Source: Gammaproteobacteria bacterium (GTDB taxonomy: Bacteria > Pseudomonadota > Gammaproteobacteria > Pseudomonadales > Azotimanducaceae). From it: DNA of 34,404 nucleotides. Under the pieces are notes generated by a model, which worked only from the letters and a program-made list of their open reading frames with translations, ran no database searches and was not told the DNA's origin. How positions within the stretch are numbered: position 1 is the first letter of the stretch; the number at the start of each line of letters is the position of its first letter. The stretch covers positions 1 through 34,404 of the forward strand of contig JABGTE010000056.1 in NCBI GenBank assembly GCA_018647445.1. Direction: 5' to 3'. Shown here piece after piece: positions 9,341 through 19,529 of this stretch. The position numbers and the translations under genes were made by a program.

Positions 9341-10189
9341 ATGGCGGCAGTGACAGCAGCGATGGTCAAGGAGCTGAGAGAGCGCACTGGACTTGGTATG
9401 ATGGATTGTAAAAAGGCCCTGGTTGAATCCGATGGTGACATGGATCTCGCAATCGACAATTTAAGGAAGTCCAGCGGTATGAAGGCCGCAAAAAAAGCCT
9501 CCCGAACAGCCGCTGATGGTTTGATTCGGATCCGGATGGACGGCGAGCAAGGTCTGATGGTCGAAGTAAACTGCGAAACAGATTTTGCAGCCAAGGATGA
9601 AAACTTTATTAACTTTGCTGATCAGGTGACCGCGGCGATGTTTGAAGCCCAGTCTGTTGACGTTGAAAGCCTTATGGCATCAGGGTTTGAGGCAACGCGG
9701 GAATCTCTCGTGCAGAAGATTGGTGAAAACTGTAGTGTTCGCCGGGGTCAGATCTATCAAGGCCAGGTTGCATCCTACTTGCACACGAACGGTAAAATTG
9801 GGGTGCTGGTGCACTTGCAAGGCGGCGACGACGCTTTGGGGCGCGACTTGGCGATGCACATTGCCGCTGCAAATCCTCAGGTTGTGGCGCCAGCGGATGC
9901 GGGCCAAGATATCTTGGATAAAGAGCGTGAAATATATACGGCCCAGGCGGCGGAGAGCGGCAAGCCGGCTGATATCGTAGCGAAAATGGTTGAAGGTCGG
10001 GTCAAGAAGTTTTTGGCTGAGATCAGTTTGACCGAACAAGCTTTTGTAAAAGATAGCGACCTTAAAATCAGTGCGCTGCTGAAACAGCATGATGCAGAAG
10101 TTCTCGCCTTCGTGCGTTACGAAGTAGGCGAAGGGATTGATAAAGAAGAAGTGGATTTCGCGGCAGAGGTCGCGCAACAATTGTCTTGA
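9341..10189 (+). CDS. tsf: Elongation factor Ts
   Basis: 282 aa; VKELRERTGLGMMDCKKAL, VEVNCETDFAAKDENF. Confidence 0.97.
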   Translation: MAAVTAAMVKELRERTGLGMMDCKKALVESDGDMDLAIDNLRKSSGMKAAKKASRTAADGLIRIRMDGEQGLMVEVNCETDFAAKDENFINFADQVTAAMFEAQSVDVESLMASGFEATRESLVQKIGENCSVRRGQIYQGQVASYLHTNGKIGVLVHLQGGDDALGRDLAMHIAAANPQVVAPADAGQDILDKEREIYTAQAAESGKPADIVAKMVEGRVKKFLAEISLTEQAFVKDSDLKISALLKQHDAEVLAFVRYEVGEGIDKEEVDFAAEVAQQLS

Positions 10190-10198
10190 GACCGAATT

Positions 10199-10948
10199 AT
10201 GCCCTCAAAAAAACCGACGCCTAAATACGAGCGAATCCTACTCAAGCTGAGCGGAGAAGCGCTGGGAAAGAATGGTGTTGGAATTGATCCAAAAGTCCTG
10301 GACCGAACGGCGTTAGAGATTGGTCAGCTCGTCGGTATTGGAATCCAAATCGGTATCGTCATAGGGGGTGGTAACCTCTTTCGGGGCGCCGAGCTCAGCG
10401 CTGCAGGCCTTGATCGGGTGACTGGTGACCATATGGGGATGCTCGCCACGGTGATGAACGCCCTCGCGATGCGAGATGCCTTGGAGCGCGCGAATATTCA
10501 AACAGTCGTGATGTCAGCCATCCCGATGAGTGGTGTGGTCGAACATTACGATCGAAGGCTTGCCATACGACACCTGGAAGAGGGTGACGTGGTGATCTTC
10601 TCATCGGGCACAGGCAATCCCTTTTTTACAACAGATTCCGCAGCTTGCCTTCGGGGCATCGAAGTCGATGCCGATATTGTTCTGAAAGCCACCAAAGTTG
10701 ATGGCATCTACTCCGCGGATCCCGTGACGGATCCGCACGCTACCCGGTTTACATCCGTTACTTATGATGAGATCTTAGAGCAACAATTAGGGGTCATGGA
10801 TCTGACCGCAATTTGTCTTGCGCGGGATAATGGTATGCCTTTACGGGTATTCCAACTCGACAAGCAAGATGCGCTGCTGAATGCGGTGGTGGGTGAAGGC
10901 GAGGGAACGCTCGTTGTGCCAAAAAAAGCAGAGGAGATGGCTGAATGA
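10199..10948 (+). CDS. pyrH: UMP kinase
   Basis: 249 aa; [42 protein letters not shown]. Confidence 0.97.
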   Translation: MPSKKPTPKYERILLKLSGEALGKNGVGIDPKVLDRTALEIGQLVGIGIQIGIVIGGGNLFRGAELSAAGLDRVTGDHMGMLATVMNALAMRDALERANIQTVVMSAIPMSGVVEHYDRRLAIRHLEEGDVVIFSSGTGNPFFTTDSAACLRGIEVDADIVLKATKVDGIYSADPVTDPHATRFTSVTYDEILEQQLGVMDLTAICLARDNGMPLRVFQLDKQDALLNAVVGEGEGTLVVPKKAEEMAE

Positions 10949-11502
10949 TCGAGGAAATCAGGCAGGATGCGGAAGAACGCATGAAGAAGAGCCTGGCTGC
11001 CCTTGAGGTTGCCTTCGCTCGGATTCGAACGGGCCGCGCGCATCCCAGCTTTTTAGATTCAGTGAACGTTGATTATTACGGTAATGTTACAGCGCTTAGA
11101 CAAATGGCGAACGTCAATGTTGAGGAAGGTCGCTCGCTCGTTATCGTGCCTTGGGAGCGTTCCATGATCCCGGTGATCGAAAAAGCAATTTTGAAATCAG
11201 ATCTGGGCGTGAACCCTTCTAGCAGCGGCGAAAGTATTAGAATCTCGATGCCGCCCTTGACAGAAGAAAACCGTCGAGACCTAGCAAAAATTGCGCGCTC
11301 AGAAGCCGAAAATGCTCGGATCTCGATTCGGAATATCCGTCGAGATGCCAATAACGATGTCAAAGACTTCCTCAAAGAAAAGGAAATCAGCGAGGACGAA
11401 GCTCGGCGCGGCGAAGATCAGATTCAAAAATTGACTGATGAAATGATAAAGCAAGCGGATAAGCTGTTGGCCGGCAAAGAGAACGACTTGATGGCGCTCT
11501 AG
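10945..11502 (+). CDS. frr: Ribosome recycling factor
   Basis: 185 aa; [38 protein letters not shown]; 4-bp overlap with pyrH. Confidence 0.97.
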   Translation: MIEEIRQDAEERMKKSLAALEVAFARIRTGRAHPSFLDSVNVDYYGNVTALRQMANVNVEEGRSLVIVPWERSMIPVIEKAILKSDLGVNPSSSGESIRISMPPLTEENRRDLAKIARSEAENARISIRNIRRDANNDVKDFLKEKEISEDEARRGEDQIQKLTDEMIKQADKLLAGKENDLMAL

Positions 11503-11520
11503 GGCCCGTCGTCAGCACTC

Positions 11521-12330
11521 ATGCTCAAAACTAGAATCTTGACCGCCCTCGTGATCGCACCGATTGCGCTTCTGGGTTTGTTTTATCTCTCGGTACCAAA
11601 TTTCAAATGGTTTTTATTACTGATTCTCATGGTGTCCGGTTGGGAATGGGCAAATTTTGCGCGTCTTCAGCCGTTGGGTCGGGTCGTTTATGCCAGTGGT
11701 TTAGGCGCATTGTTTTTTGTCTCGAGCAATTTTTTGATGCCTTGGCTCGCTGCCGCTGTTTTATGGTGGGTCACCGCTTTATGGCTCATCGTTCAATATC
11801 CATCTCAGTCAACGCGCTGGCAGCGGCCGGATGTGATTGGACTCATTGGCGTCGTGACCCTGATTCCGTGTGGGCTCAGCTTAGTGTGGTTGAAAGCGCA
11901 GAGTGATGCCGCAACGGTACTGCTTCTGCTCTTGATCTTGATTTGGGCGGCGGATATCGGCGCCTATTTTGTTGGCAGGCGCTTTGGCCAACGAAAGCTA
12001 TTGCCCAATGTCAGTCCTGGAAAGACCGTTGAGGGGTTAGTCGGTGGCTTGTTGATCGCGGTCACCGCAGGGTTTGCAACGCTTGAGCTGATGCCAAAAG
12101 TTGATGGCCGCGCATTGGGATACGGTGGTTGGCTATTGCTGTTTGTGAGTGTCGGACTAATTTCTGTTTTAGGCGATTTAACTCTGTCTATGTTTAAGCG
12201 GAGCCGAGGCATCAAAGACTCTAGTCAATTGCTGCCTGGTCATGGCGGGTTTTTGGATCGCCTGGATAGCCTGTTTTCGGCCGCGCCGATCTATTGCGGT
12301 GTCCTGTATTTGACCGCGAGCCTTAAATGA
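11521..12330 (+). CDS. cdsA: Phosphatidate cytidylyltransferase
   Basis: 269 aa, multi-TM; CDS signature SQLLPGHGGFLDRLDSLFSAAPIYC; ADIGAYFVGRRFGQRKLLPNVSPGKTVEGLVGG. Confidence 0.95.
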   Translation: MLKTRILTALVIAPIALLGLFYLSVPNFKWFLLLILMVSGWEWANFARLQPLGRVVYASGLGALFFVSSNFLMPWLAAAVLWWVTALWLIVQYPSQSTRWQRPDVIGLIGVVTLIPCGLSLVWLKAQSDAATVLLLLLILIWAADIGAYFVGRRFGQRKLLPNVSPGKTVEGLVGGLLIAVTAGFATLELMPKVDGRALGYGGWLLLFVSVGLISVLGDLTLSMFKRSRGIKDSSQLLPGHGGFLDRLDSLFSAAPIYCGVLYLTASLK

Positions 12331-13496
12331 TGCTCAAGCGCATTACGATACTAGGTTCCACTGGATCCATTGGTCAAAGCACGCTGAAAGTGTTGGCAAC
12401 GCAACCCGACTACCAAGTCTTTGCGCTCACAGCAAACGAAAATGTCGATCTGTTACTCGGACAATGCCAACAGTTTAAGCCGGAGTTTGCGGTATTGGGT
12501 AGGCCGGCTTTGGCGCAAGATCTCGCGGTTAAATTGCAAGCCCTAGGGCTTGCAACAAAAGTGTTAAGCGGTCCAGCGGCACTGGTTCAAGTCGCCGCGG
12601 ATCCTGCTGTGACCCATGTCATGGCGGCCATTGTCGGGGGCGCAGGCCTTGCACCAAGCTTTGCAGCTGCCGATGCTGGCAAGGTCATTTTATTGGCTAA
12701 CAAAGAAGCCTTGGTGATGGCCGGCGCAATATTTATGGATGCTGTCGCGCGATCGAATGCCACGCTGTTGCCCGTGGATAGCGAGCACAACGCTATTTTT
12801 CAGTGCCTTGGACAATCATCTCATGTTGGCAAGGGGGTTCAGAGAATTCTGCTTACTGGCTCCGGCGGACCCTTTTTGGATACGCCGCTTGCAGCCCTAG
12901 ATCAGGTAACACCTGATGACGCCTGTCGGCACCCGAATTGGGATATGGGGCGAAAAATCTCTGTTGATTCGGCGACGATGATGAACAAGGGATTAGAGTT
13001 GATCGAAGCCTGTTGGTTATTCGATGTGCCGCCTGAGAAAATCGAGTTCGTGATACACCCCCAGAGCATTGTGCATTCCATGGTTGAGTTTGTTGATGGA
13101 TCAGTGGTTGCACAACTGGGTCAGCCTGACATGAGGACGCCCATCGCGCACGTCTTAGCCTTTCCGGAACGCGTCGGCGCAGGGGTTGCCGGATTAGATT
13201 TTAGCAAGCTCACGGCGCTGGAGTTTCGATCGCCAGAGCTGAGTCGATTTCCTGTTTTAAGCATGGCGCGCAGTGTGGCGAGTGGGCCGAAAAGTCTTGC
13301 GATTACTTTCAATGCCGCCAATGAGGTGGCCGTTGAGGCCTTTTTGGCAGAACGGTTATCGTTTTTAAACATCAGCATCGTGATCAAGGCAGCGCTGGAT
13401 GCGGCAGAGACCCCGGAACTCCATAGCCTCGATGATGTCCTAGCTTGTGACACAGCAGCAAGGGCGCTGACCCGGCGGATTCTGACCAGCCTATGA
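12327..13496 (+). CDS. dxr: 1-deoxy-D-xylulose 5-phosphate reductoisomerase
   Basis: 389 aa; ITILGSTGSIGQSTL, LLANKEALVMAG, LPVDSEHNAIFQCL, NWDMGRKISVDSATMMNKGLELIEA; 4-bp overlap with cdsA. Confidence 0.97.
   Translation: MMLKRITILGSTGSIGQSTLKVLATQPDYQVFALTANENVDLLLGQCQQFKPEFAVLGRPALAQDLAVKLQALGLATKVLSGPAALVQVAADPAVTHVMAAIVGGAGLAPSFAAADAGKVILLANKEALVMAGAIFMDAVARSNATLLPVDSEHNAIFQCLGQSSHVGKGVQRILLTGSGGPFLDTPLAALDQVTPDDACRHPNWDMGRKISVDSATMMNKGLELIEACWLFDVPPEKIEFVIHPQSIVHSMVEFVDGSVVAQLGQPDMRTPIAHVLAFPERVGAGVAGLDFSKLTALEFRSPELSRFPVLSMARSVASGPKSLAITFNAANEVAVEAFLAERLSFLNISIVIKAALDAAETPELHSLDDVLACDTAARALTRRILTSL
12534..12555. repeat. 22-bp perfect palindrome inside dxr
   Basis: TTGCAAGCCCTAGGGCTTGCAA equals its own reverse complement. 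Confidence 0.97.
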
Positions 13497-14914
13497 TTGA
13501 ATTTTTACAAAGCGTGTTGGCACTCATTGTCACAATTTCGATTTTGGTGACGGTGCACGAATTCGGGCATTTTTATGTCGCTAAAAGATGTGGCGTGCAC
13601 GTTGAGCGGTTCAGTGTTGGTTTTGGCAAAGTTTTATTTCGCCTTCAAGGCAAACCGCCCAAACTTGATAAAATGAATGCGCTGCAGGGCGCGCAAACTG
13701 TGAGTAATGAAGCGCTCGCGGGCACCGAGTATTGCATCGCGATGATCCCCTTAGGCGGCTACGTCAAAATGTTAGATGAACGGGATACGTTTGTGGCGGA
13801 TGATCTGCTGGATTTTGCGTTTAACCGAAAAGCGTTGTGGCAACGAACGTTGATCGTTGCGGCCGGGCCCTTGGCGAATTTTATACTGGCATTTTTTCTC
13901 TACTGGGTCTTGTTTGTTGCGGGGGTTTCGGGCATCGCGCCAATCTTGGGTGAGCCGTTGCCCGGTAGTGCAGCTGAGCGCGCCGGCTTGACCGCAGGGG
14001 TTGAAATCCTAAGCGTTGACGCCAAAGCAACGGAAACCTGGTCTGACGTGAACCTTGCGCTATTTGATCGTTTGGGCGATACCGGTGCAATCGGCATGAC
14101 CGTTCGGCCTCAGGCTGGGCTTAGTAACGTGCAAGTTTTATCGCTTCCGATTGCTCGATTCTTGGCAGGTGAAGATGAGCCGAGGCCGGCAGCAGCCCTA
14201 GGATTGGGCTTGTTTCAGCCGGTTATTGCGCCTGTTTTGGGTGATGTCTCATCGGGGAGTCCTGCGGATATTGGCGGACTAAAAGCCGGCGATCAGGTGA
14301 TCATGGCGGATGGCATTGCCTTAGATGCGTGGTCTGATTTTGTGACCTTGGTGCAGGCGCGCGCTGGGCAGCGCGTTTCATTGCGGGTTAAACGCGGGCA
14401 GAGTGATCTGTACCTCGAGGTCACGCCAGAGGCGGTTGCTACCTCTGATGGCACAATCGGTCGGATTGGGGTCGCGCTTGGACCTCAGCAATGGCCTTCG
14501 TCAATGCAGCGATTGACCCGAGCGCCGTTTTATACCGCTTGGTTACCGGCCCTCAACAAGACCTTTGACATGACCCGGTTCACTGTTGAGAGTATCGGGA
14601 AAATGTTGCAGGGCTTGGTTTCAACGCGCAATCTTTCCGGACCGATTACCATTGCTAAAATAGCGAATCAAACAGCTGTCAATGGTTTAGAGAGTTTTCT
14701 TGGGTTTATTGCGTTAGTGAGCATTAGCTTGGGGGTGCTGAATTTATTACCCATCCCGATGCTCGATGGTGGTCATCTCTTGTATTTTCTCATTGAAGGC
14801 GTCACGGGGAAACCGGTCTCAGAGCGGATACAGACCTGGGGATTGCAAATTGGCATGGTCTTTCTTGTAGGAATCATGATGCTAGCCTTCTATAATGATC
14901 TTCTCAGATTATGA
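13493..14914 (+). CDS. rseP: RIP site-2 protease RseP
   Basis: 473 aa; HEFGH zinc motif, two PDZ-like regions, [13 protein letters not shown] second motif. Confidence 0.95.
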   Translation: [473 protein letters not shown]

Positions 14915-17267
14915 TTGGGCTACTGTGAAGATCGTTGCTTTTAAATCTTTTATTCGTTCGGGCGTGTGCGCCTTACTGCTGTGTGGTGTGATCCAGGCCC
15001 AGGCCTTTGTGATCTCTGATGTTCGCGTGGAAGGGTTGCAGCGTATCGGTGCTGGCGCTGTGTTCGGCGCGATTCCCTTTAATGTGGGCGATGAGGTGGA
15101 TGACGACGGTCTCCGACAGATTATTCGAGCCTTATTCCGGACCGAAAATTTTGACGATGTTCAGGTCGGGCGCGATGGCAATGTATTGCTGATTATCGTG
15201 AGTGAGCGCCCCACAATCGAAACGATCGAAATTGACGGCAATAAGGCCATTAAAAGCGAGGCATTGCTAGACGGATTAAGCGGTGCGGGCTTATCTGAAG
15301 GCGAAATTTTCAAAAAAGTCACGTTGGATCAAATGGGCGCCGAGCTTGAAAGGCAGTACGTGATCCAGGGTCGTTACGATGCCAAAATCGCAACCGAGGT
15401 CGAAAACTTACCGCGTAATCGAGTGGGAATCAAAATTGAAGTTGATGAGGGCAGTGTGTCCGGTATTCGGCACATCAATATCGTGGGCAATCGGGTTTTT
15501 GACGACGCAACCTTAAGAGAACTTTTTGAGTTGCAGCTCCCAAGTTTGTTGTCGTTCTATACGAAAGATGCGCAGTATTCTCGTGAAAAGCTGAAAGGCG
15601 ATTTAGAAAACCTTGAATCTTACTACTTGGATCGGGGGTATTTGAATTTTGAGGTTGAGTCGACCCAAGTGGCCATAGCGCCCAATATGGAAGATGTCTA
15701 CATCACGATTAATGTTGAAGAAGGGCAACAATTCAAGGTGGGTCAAGTCGAAATATCTGGTGAACTTCACGACATCCCGGAAGCCTCTATTCGACAACTG
15801 ATCTTATCGCGCGAAGGACAGATTTATTCAAGAGAGCTCATGACCGCCTCGGAAGAACGCATCGAGATGATTTTAGGTAATGCCGGCTATACCTTTTCCA
15901 GTGCAACGGGTAATCCAGCCCTATCTGAAGACGGTGAGACGGTTGTGGTTCGGTTCTTTGTGGATGCCGGCAACCGAGCCTATGTTCGCAGAATTTCTTT
16001 TCGCGGCAATACTTTGACGCAAGATGAGGTATTGCGGCGAGAACTCCGTCAGATGGAAGGTGGTTGGGCCTCCAATGCTTATATTGAAGCCTCGAAAGTC
16101 CGGCTCGAGCGGCTTGGTTTCTTTAAAGAGGTCAACGTTGAAACGCCTGCGGTTGTCGGTGTCGAAGATCAAATCGATGTTGAATATACCGTAGAAGAAC
16201 AACCATCAGGTGCAATCTCAGCAACCTTTGGTTATGCGCAAGATTTTGGCGCTATCCTGGGCTTATCTTATCAAGAGTCCAATGTGTTTGGTTCGGGCAA
16301 CTCGTTTAATGTGTCTGTTAATCGCAGCTCCTACCAAACGTCCTATAACCTATCGTTTTTTGATCCGTACTTCACGGTAGATGGCGTGAGTCGGGGCTAC
16401 TCGATTTTTTATCGCAGCACATCCTATGACGAACGAAATATTGCACGTTTTTCAACCGATTCTCTTGGCGCAACGGTTAATTTCGGCTATCCGATTAACG
16501 AGGTTTCGAGGATCAATTTTTCAGTGGGCGCTGAAAATACTAATATTAAAGAGGGGATTTTCCCCTCCCAGGAAATTTCGAGATTTTTGTCAAAGGAAGG
16601 GAACGACTTTTCGCTCGTAACAGTGTCGGCAGCCTACACGATGTCAGCTCTGAATCGAGGACTCTTGCCAACGGCCGGACGCGCTCAAACTTTGTCGTTC
16701 GAGGCGACCGTACCAGGCAGTCAGCTCGAATTCTATCGAATCAATTATTCAGGGCAGATCTTTTTCCCGCTGACCAAGCTGTTTACGCTTCGGCTTAGAA
16801 CCGATCTTGGTTATGGCGGCACGTTTGGCGGCACAGAAACGTATCCGTTTTATAAGCATTTCTATGCGGGCGGGATGGGCTCGGTTCGAGGGTACGAGAG
16901 TAACACGCTCGGACCCCGCACCACGCGATCACCGAACGATCAATATGGCGAGCCCGACCCTTTGGGTGGGAATGTCTTGATTGAGACGAGTGCCGAGATA
17001 CTCTTTCCATTGCCGTTTGTTGAGGATCAGCGTCAGTTGAAGTCGGCGTTGTTCGTCGATGCAGGTAACGTTTTCAACACCAATTGCCCTGAAATCGCCG
17101 TTTATTGCCTGAGTCCTTCAGACGGCGAGTTACGGTATTCTGCCGGCTTGTCAGTGACCTGGATAACCGGGTTTGCGCCTATCAGTTTTGCGATCTCTTA
17201 TCCGTTTAATCGACGAGATGGCGATGAGGGTGAGTCATTCCAGTTCGAATTGGGACGAACTTTTTAA
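14895..17267 (+). CDS. bamA: Outer membrane protein assembly factor BamA
   Basis: 790 aa (start may be later, e.g. GTG near 14925); POTRA repeats, GGMGSVRGYESNTLGPR motif, C-terminal aromatic FQFELGRTF. Confidence 0.95.
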   Translation: MIFSDYDWATVKIVAFKSFIRSGVCALLLCGVIQAQAFVISDVRVEGLQRIGAGAVFGAIPFNVGDEVDDDGLRQIIRALFRTENFDDVQVGRDGNVLLIIVSERPTIETIEIDGNKAIKSEALLDGLSGAGLSEGEIFKKVTLDQMGAELERQYVIQGRYDAKIATEVENLPRNRVGIKIEVDEGSVSGIRHINIVGNRVFDDATLRELFELQLPSLLSFYTKDAQYSREKLKGDLENLESYYLDRGYLNFEVESTQVAIAPNMEDVYITINVEEGQQFKVGQVEISGELHDIPEASIRQLILSREGQIYSRELMTASEERIEMILGNAGYTFSSATGNPALSEDGETVVVRFFVDAGNRAYVRRISFRGNTLTQDEVLRRELRQMEGGWASNAYIEASKVRLERLGFFKEVNVETPAVVGVEDQIDVEYTVEEQPSGAISATFGYAQDFGAILGLSYQESNVFGSGNSFNVSVNRSSYQTSYNLSFFDPYFTVDGVSRGYSIFYRSTSYDERNIARFSTDSLGATVNFGYPINEVSRINFSVGAENTNIKEGIFPSQEISRFLSKEGNDFSLVTVSAAYTMSALNRGLLPTAGRAQTLSFEATVPGSQLEFYRINYSGQIFFPLTKLFTLRLRTDLGYGGTFGGTETYPFYKHFYAGGMGSVRGYESNTLGPRTTRSPNDQYGEPDPLGGNVLIETSAEILFPLPFVEDQRQLKSALFVDAGNVFNTNCPEIAVYCLSPSDGELRYSAGLSVTWITGFAPISFAISYPFNRRDGDEGESFQFELGRTF

Positions 17268-17435
17268 ACACTCTGTAGTCTAATAATTTGAATCCCGCCT
17301 CAGGGTATGACACTATTCGCGACGCGAGAGATATCCCTGAATTTTGGGAAGGGTTGCAACCAACCTGGCCTAGTGACATGGGTCAGAATTTTGAACAAAG
17401 CGCTGATGAAATCAGTTGTGCGAAGGAGATACGTT

Positions 17436-17960
17436 GTGCGATTTAACAAATTAATGAGCTTGGTTTTAGTATTAATGGCAACCTCATTCGGTTCGCTTTC
17501 CGTTCAGGCAGAAATGAAAATAGCCGTGGTTGATGTTGATCGAGCCGTCGCTGGATCTGAAGCCGCCCAAAAGTTACTGCGTCAGCTTCAGGAAGAGTTC
17601 AAAACGGACGAAGACACGATTAAGAAGATTCAAACTGAAGCGGCTGAGCTTCTGCAGAAAATGCAGAAGGATGCGGATGTGATGAGTGAGGATGAAAAAC
17701 GTCGAGTCCAGCAAGAGATCGAATCGCTCAATAATGACTTCGTCTATCAGCGTCAAAAGCTTCAAAAAGAAGTCGCTGCCCGTCAGGGTGAGCTGTTTAT
17801 TGGTACCGAAGAAAAGGTGCGCAAAGCGATTGAGGACCTCGTTTTAGAGAACGACTACGATATGATTTTGCCTCGCGCCGCAGCCTTATATGTCGGTGAT
17901 CTCTACGACGTCACGCGTAAAGTGACCGAGAAGTTAAATCAAGCTGCGACGGCTCAGTAA
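17436..17960 (+). CDS. skp: OmpH/Skp family periplasmic chaperone
   Basis: ORF track starts at 17307, but GTG at 17436 has an AAGGAGA Shine-Dalgarno at 17423-17429 and gives a clean signal peptide ([25 protein letters not shown]) before [20 protein letters not shown]; coiled-coil body. Confidence 0.88.
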   Translation: MRFNKLMSLVLVLMATSFGSLSVQAEMKIAVVDVDRAVAGSEAAQKLLRQLQEEFKTDEDTIKKIQTEAAELLQKMQKDADVMSEDEKRRVQQEIESLNNDFVYQRQKLQKEVAARQGELFIGTEEKVRKAIEDLVLENDYDMILPRAAALYVGDLYDVTRKVTEKLNQAATAQ

Positions 17961-17965
17961 GAGGC

Positions 17966-18994
17966 TTGTCGATAGAACGCCCATTGCTGGAAACCACCCT
18001 AGCGGGAATTGGTGAGCAATTTGGACTGACGGTAGTCGGTGATGGGCGTGTCAGAATTACCGGTATTGCAGCGCTTGATGAAGCAGGCCCGGAAGATCTC
18101 ACATTTTTGTTTAGCGCCAAATACCAGAGTCGACTGCCTGCTTGCAAAGCTGGGGCGGTTGTTGTTCCTCCAAAGTTTGCGACTGCTTTAACCGGGTCCG
18201 GCCTGATTGCAGAACAACCGCGCTTAGCATGGGCAAGAATTGCGACACTGTTTGATGTTAGCGAAGCTTGGCCGGATATCCATCCGACAGCACAAATTGA
18301 CGAAACTGCGGAACTCGCACCGGGCGTCTCGATTGGTCCGAACGCGGTTGTGCGCGGCGGTGCGGTCCTCGGGGCCAACGTGGCTTTAGGGTCTGGTGTG
18401 GTCGTGGGCGAAAACGTGCAGATTGGCGATGGCACTCATATTCATGCAAATGTGGTCCTGTATCACCAGATCCATATCGGTCGCCATTGCATCATCCATG
18501 CGAACGCCGTGATCGGAGCAGATGGATTCGGCTTTGAGTTTGATCCCGCGACGGGTGGTCTGGTTAAGATACCCCAAGTTTTTGGGGTAAAGATTGGTGA
18601 CCAGGTCGAGCTCGGCGCTGGCACAACGATAGATAGAGGCGCATTGACGGACACTGAAGTTGGCGATGGTGTAAAGATTGATAATCAAGTGCAGATTGGC
18701 CACGGCACAAAAGTCGGTGCGAACACAGTCATATCGGGTGCGACGGCGATTGCGGGAAGCACAAGGATCGGGCGGTATTGTATGATTGGCGGCGCCGTGG
18801 GCATCATCGACAACCTCACCATTTGTGATCGAGTTGAAATCACCGCGATGAGTCTTGTGACGCAATCGATCGGCGAGCCGGGGCGGTATAGTTCAGGCAC
18901 GGGATTAATGTCCAGCAGGCATTGGAAGCGCAGTGTCGTGGTCTTTAGGAAACTTGATGATCTTTATAAGCGGCTGCGCAAATTAGAGTCTTAG
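17966..18994 (+). CDS. lpxD: UDP-3-O-acylglucosamine N-acyltransferase
   Basis: 342 aa, TTG start; hexapeptide repeats; [46 protein letters not shown]. Confidence 0.95.
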   Translation: MSIERPLLETTLAGIGEQFGLTVVGDGRVRITGIAALDEAGPEDLTFLFSAKYQSRLPACKAGAVVVPPKFATALTGSGLIAEQPRLAWARIATLFDVSEAWPDIHPTAQIDETAELAPGVSIGPNAVVRGGAVLGANVALGSGVVVGENVQIGDGTHIHANVVLYHQIHIGRHCIIHANAVIGADGFGFEFDPATGGLVKIPQVFGVKIGDQVELGAGTTIDRGALTDTEVGDGVKIDNQVQIGHGTKVGANTVISGATAIAGSTRIGRYCMIGGAVGIIDNLTICDRVEITAMSLVTQSIGEPGRYSSGTGLMSSRHWKRSVVVFRKLDDLYKRLRKLES

Positions 18995-19083
18995 TAAACC
19001 GCGATTGATCGGTTCCTTCAATTATATAAGCAATGATCGCATCTTAAACAATGGATCGCGTCCTATTCGGCAATGGAGCAGTT

Positions 19084-19521
19084 ATGGAAACAACGGACAT
19101 TTGGAAATTATTGCCGCATCGATACCCCTTTTTGTTGGTGGATCGAGTCATTGAAATCGTTGATGACAAACGAATTGTCTGCATCAAAAATGTCACTATT
19201 AACGAGCAGGTCTTCACGGGTCATTTTCCCGATACACCGGTTTTCCCCGGTGTGATGATCGTTGAAGCGCTCGCTCAGGCTGCGGGTATTCTGGCATTTG
19301 CCTCGCGTGGCAGAACCCTTGATGACGGCTACATCTATTATTTGGCGGGCACGGATAAGACGAAGTTTAAAAGTTCTGTGGTCCCGGGAGACCAGATCCG
19401 ATTGGAAGTTGATATCATCAATCTCAGGAGCCATTGGATGAAAGCTCAAGGTAAAGCGTATGTCGGTGATCGATTGGCATGCTCGACTCTGCTGACGTGC
19501 GCTGAACAGAAAGCGAGTTAA
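19084..19521 (+). CDS. fabZ: 3-hydroxyacyl-[ACP] dehydratase FabZ
   Basis: LLPHRYPFLLVDRV, GHFPDTPVFPGVMIVEALAQAAG; internal Met at 19084 is the likely start. Confidence 0.95.
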   Translation: METTDIWKLLPHRYPFLLVDRVIEIVDDKRIVCIKNVTINEQVFTGHFPDTPVFPGVMIVEALAQAAGILAFASRGRTLDDGYIYYLAGTDKTKFKSSVVPGDQIRLEVDIINLRSHWMKAQGKAYVGDRLACSTLLTCAEQKAS

Positions 19522-19529
19522 TCCAAAAG

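Noticed and set aside
9680-10180. 166-aa antisense ORF over tsf
   Set aside because: Fully overlaps a confident tsf; shadow ORF without recognised motifs.
10715-10736. GCGGATCC-CGTGAC-GGATCCGC hairpin in pyrH
   Set aside because: An 8-bp stem with a short loop is expected several times by chance in a window this size; encodes ordinary UMP kinase sequence.
17268-17435. Possible separate promoter for skp between bamA and skp
   Set aside because: Only weak hexamers (TTGAAT, 17 nt, CACTAT) were found; not enough to call.
17911-18435. 174-aa antisense ORF over lpxD
   Set aside because: Low-complexity Ala/Pro/Ser/Thr translation of the complementary frame of hexapeptide-repeat codons.
18570-18589. 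TACCCCAA-GTTT-TTGGGGTA hairpin in lpxD
   Set aside because: 8-bp stem within a conserved coding segment (IPQVFGV); chance-level.
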